From Oscillospiraceae bacterium (GTDB taxonomy: Bacteria > Bacillota > Clostridia > Oscillospirales > Oscillospiraceae): a stretch of 13,858 nt of DNA. This document shows positions 13,570-13,858 of this stretch, one piece after another. The stretch is from assembly GCA_029067025.1 (NCBI GenBank), contig JAIEFH010000089.1, positions 1 through 13,858 of the forward strand. The letters run 5' to 3'. Numbering within the stretch: position 1 is the stretch's first letter; the number at the start of each line of letters is the position of its first letter. The position numbers were made by a program, and so were the translations under genes. A model generated the notes under the pieces. It made no database searches. It saw nothing but the letters and a program-made list of their open reading frames with translations, and was not told where the DNA came from.

Positions 13570-13598
13570 AGTATAACATCCTTGCCATATGATGTCAA
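13570..13598 (-). promoter_or_regulatory. Strong sigma-A promoter of the TraB gene
   Basis: Minus strand TTGACA (13593-13598), 17-bp spacer, TATACT (13570-13575). The -35 box is a perfect consensus match and the -10 box has one mismatch. The leader to the ATG is about 85 nt. Confidence 0.88.
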
Positions 13599-13621
13599 GC
13601 ACATTTTACATTTTTGAGGAA

Positions 13622-13777
13622 TTATATCCATAAACATTTTCGCATCTGGATTGCCGAACTGCGGATGACCGCCGCGTGAGCAGGGGCGCTTTCGTGCCAC
13701 AGCAGGCCGGGCAGGAGCATGGGGGAGGCAATCTCGTCTGTATCGTCCGTCTCCCGCTCACACGTCTTTTGTTCCAT
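13622..13777 (-). CDS. Possible small ORF (51 residues) overlapping the upstream gene end
   Basis: The ATG at 13777 lies inside the last codons of the upstream membrane-protein gene, in another frame, and the frame closes with TAA at 13622. The product begins MEQKTCERETDDTDE and is otherwise unremarkable. No good ribosome site is seen; translational coupling would be needed. I do not recognise it. It may be a chance frame or the stump of a further gene. Confidence 0.2.
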   Translation of the reverse strand: MEQKTCERETDDTDEIASPMLLPGLLWHESAPAHAAVIRSSAIQMRKCLWI

Positions 13778-13858
13778 AGAAATGCCGGGACAGCAGGAAG
13801 GACAGGGTCAGCAGGACCAGACCCGCCGCGGTCGCAATGAAGGGAATTGCGGAGATTT
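13758..13858 (-). CDS. C-terminal end of a membrane protein, start outside window
   Basis: The last 32 codons of a minus-strand frame enter from the window edge and stop at 13758. They encode a hydrophobic helix and a short polar tail (FIATAAGLVLLTLSFLLSRH, FYGTKDV), typical of the last membrane segment of a permease such as an ABC-2 type protein or a small membrane protein. The family cannot be fixed from so little. It is upstream of the TraB gene in the same direction, but TraB has its own promoter. Confidence 0.55.
   Translation of the reverse strand, partial: ISAIPFIATAAGLVLLTLSFLLSRHFYGTKDV

Overview
The window looks like chromosomal DNA of a fairly GC-rich, Gram-positive gut anaerobe of the Oscillospiraceae / Clostridia type (Flavonifractor or Lawsonibacter-like). 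This is inferred from AGGAGG-type ribosome sites, sigma-A promoters, GC-rich codon use, a CnaB-type surface protein with the short Cys clusters common in that group, a Glc-family PTS permease and a TraB protein with an SLH-like N-terminus. No species can be named from the sequence alone.

Layout. (1) 1-3418, minus: a very large secreted surface protein cut off by the window edge. It has a signal peptide, an acidic linker, Cys clusters, 42-residue repeats, a beta-helix-like region and a CnaB domain. (2) 3419-3990: an unusually long (about 530 nt) leader for that gene, with a sigma-A promoter, a 14-bp hairpin, a possible short upstream ORF and FOUR tandem RNA aptamers of the c-di-GMP-I (GEMM-I) type. 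All four have GAAA-capped stems with compensatory base changes. A segment complementary to the conserved aptamer core lies just before the ribosome site. This is the most striking part of the window. (3) 4020-4164: a probable decayed gene tail. (4) 4165-10167: a sugar-uptake locus. On the minus strand are a GH13_4 amylosucrase-like enzyme, a PTS EIIBCA permease (probably sucrose) and a Cof-type HAD phosphatase; a LacI-family regulator is divergent. Four copies of a TGAAAT-NN-ATTTCA operator sit at the three promoters, so the locus is a self-contained regulon. (5) 10332-10910, plus: an AT-rich SAP/DUF6434 gene, probably acquired. (6) 11214-12077, minus: an AEC transporter gene that lacks its 5' end. 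(7) 12090-13478, minus: a secreted TraB/GumN protein behind a near-perfect promoter with a 10-bp inverted repeat over its start point. (8) 13622-13858, minus: a tiny ORF and the 3' end of a membrane-protein gene.

Working together: the sugar genes most likely import and phosphorylate a disaccharide (PTS), possibly dephosphorylate it (HAD) and convert it with the GH13_4 enzyme, all repressed by the LacI protein until sugar is present. The surface-protein gene appears to be controlled separately by the second messenger c-di-GMP through the aptamer array, in keeping with known c-di-GMP control of adhesins in Clostridia.
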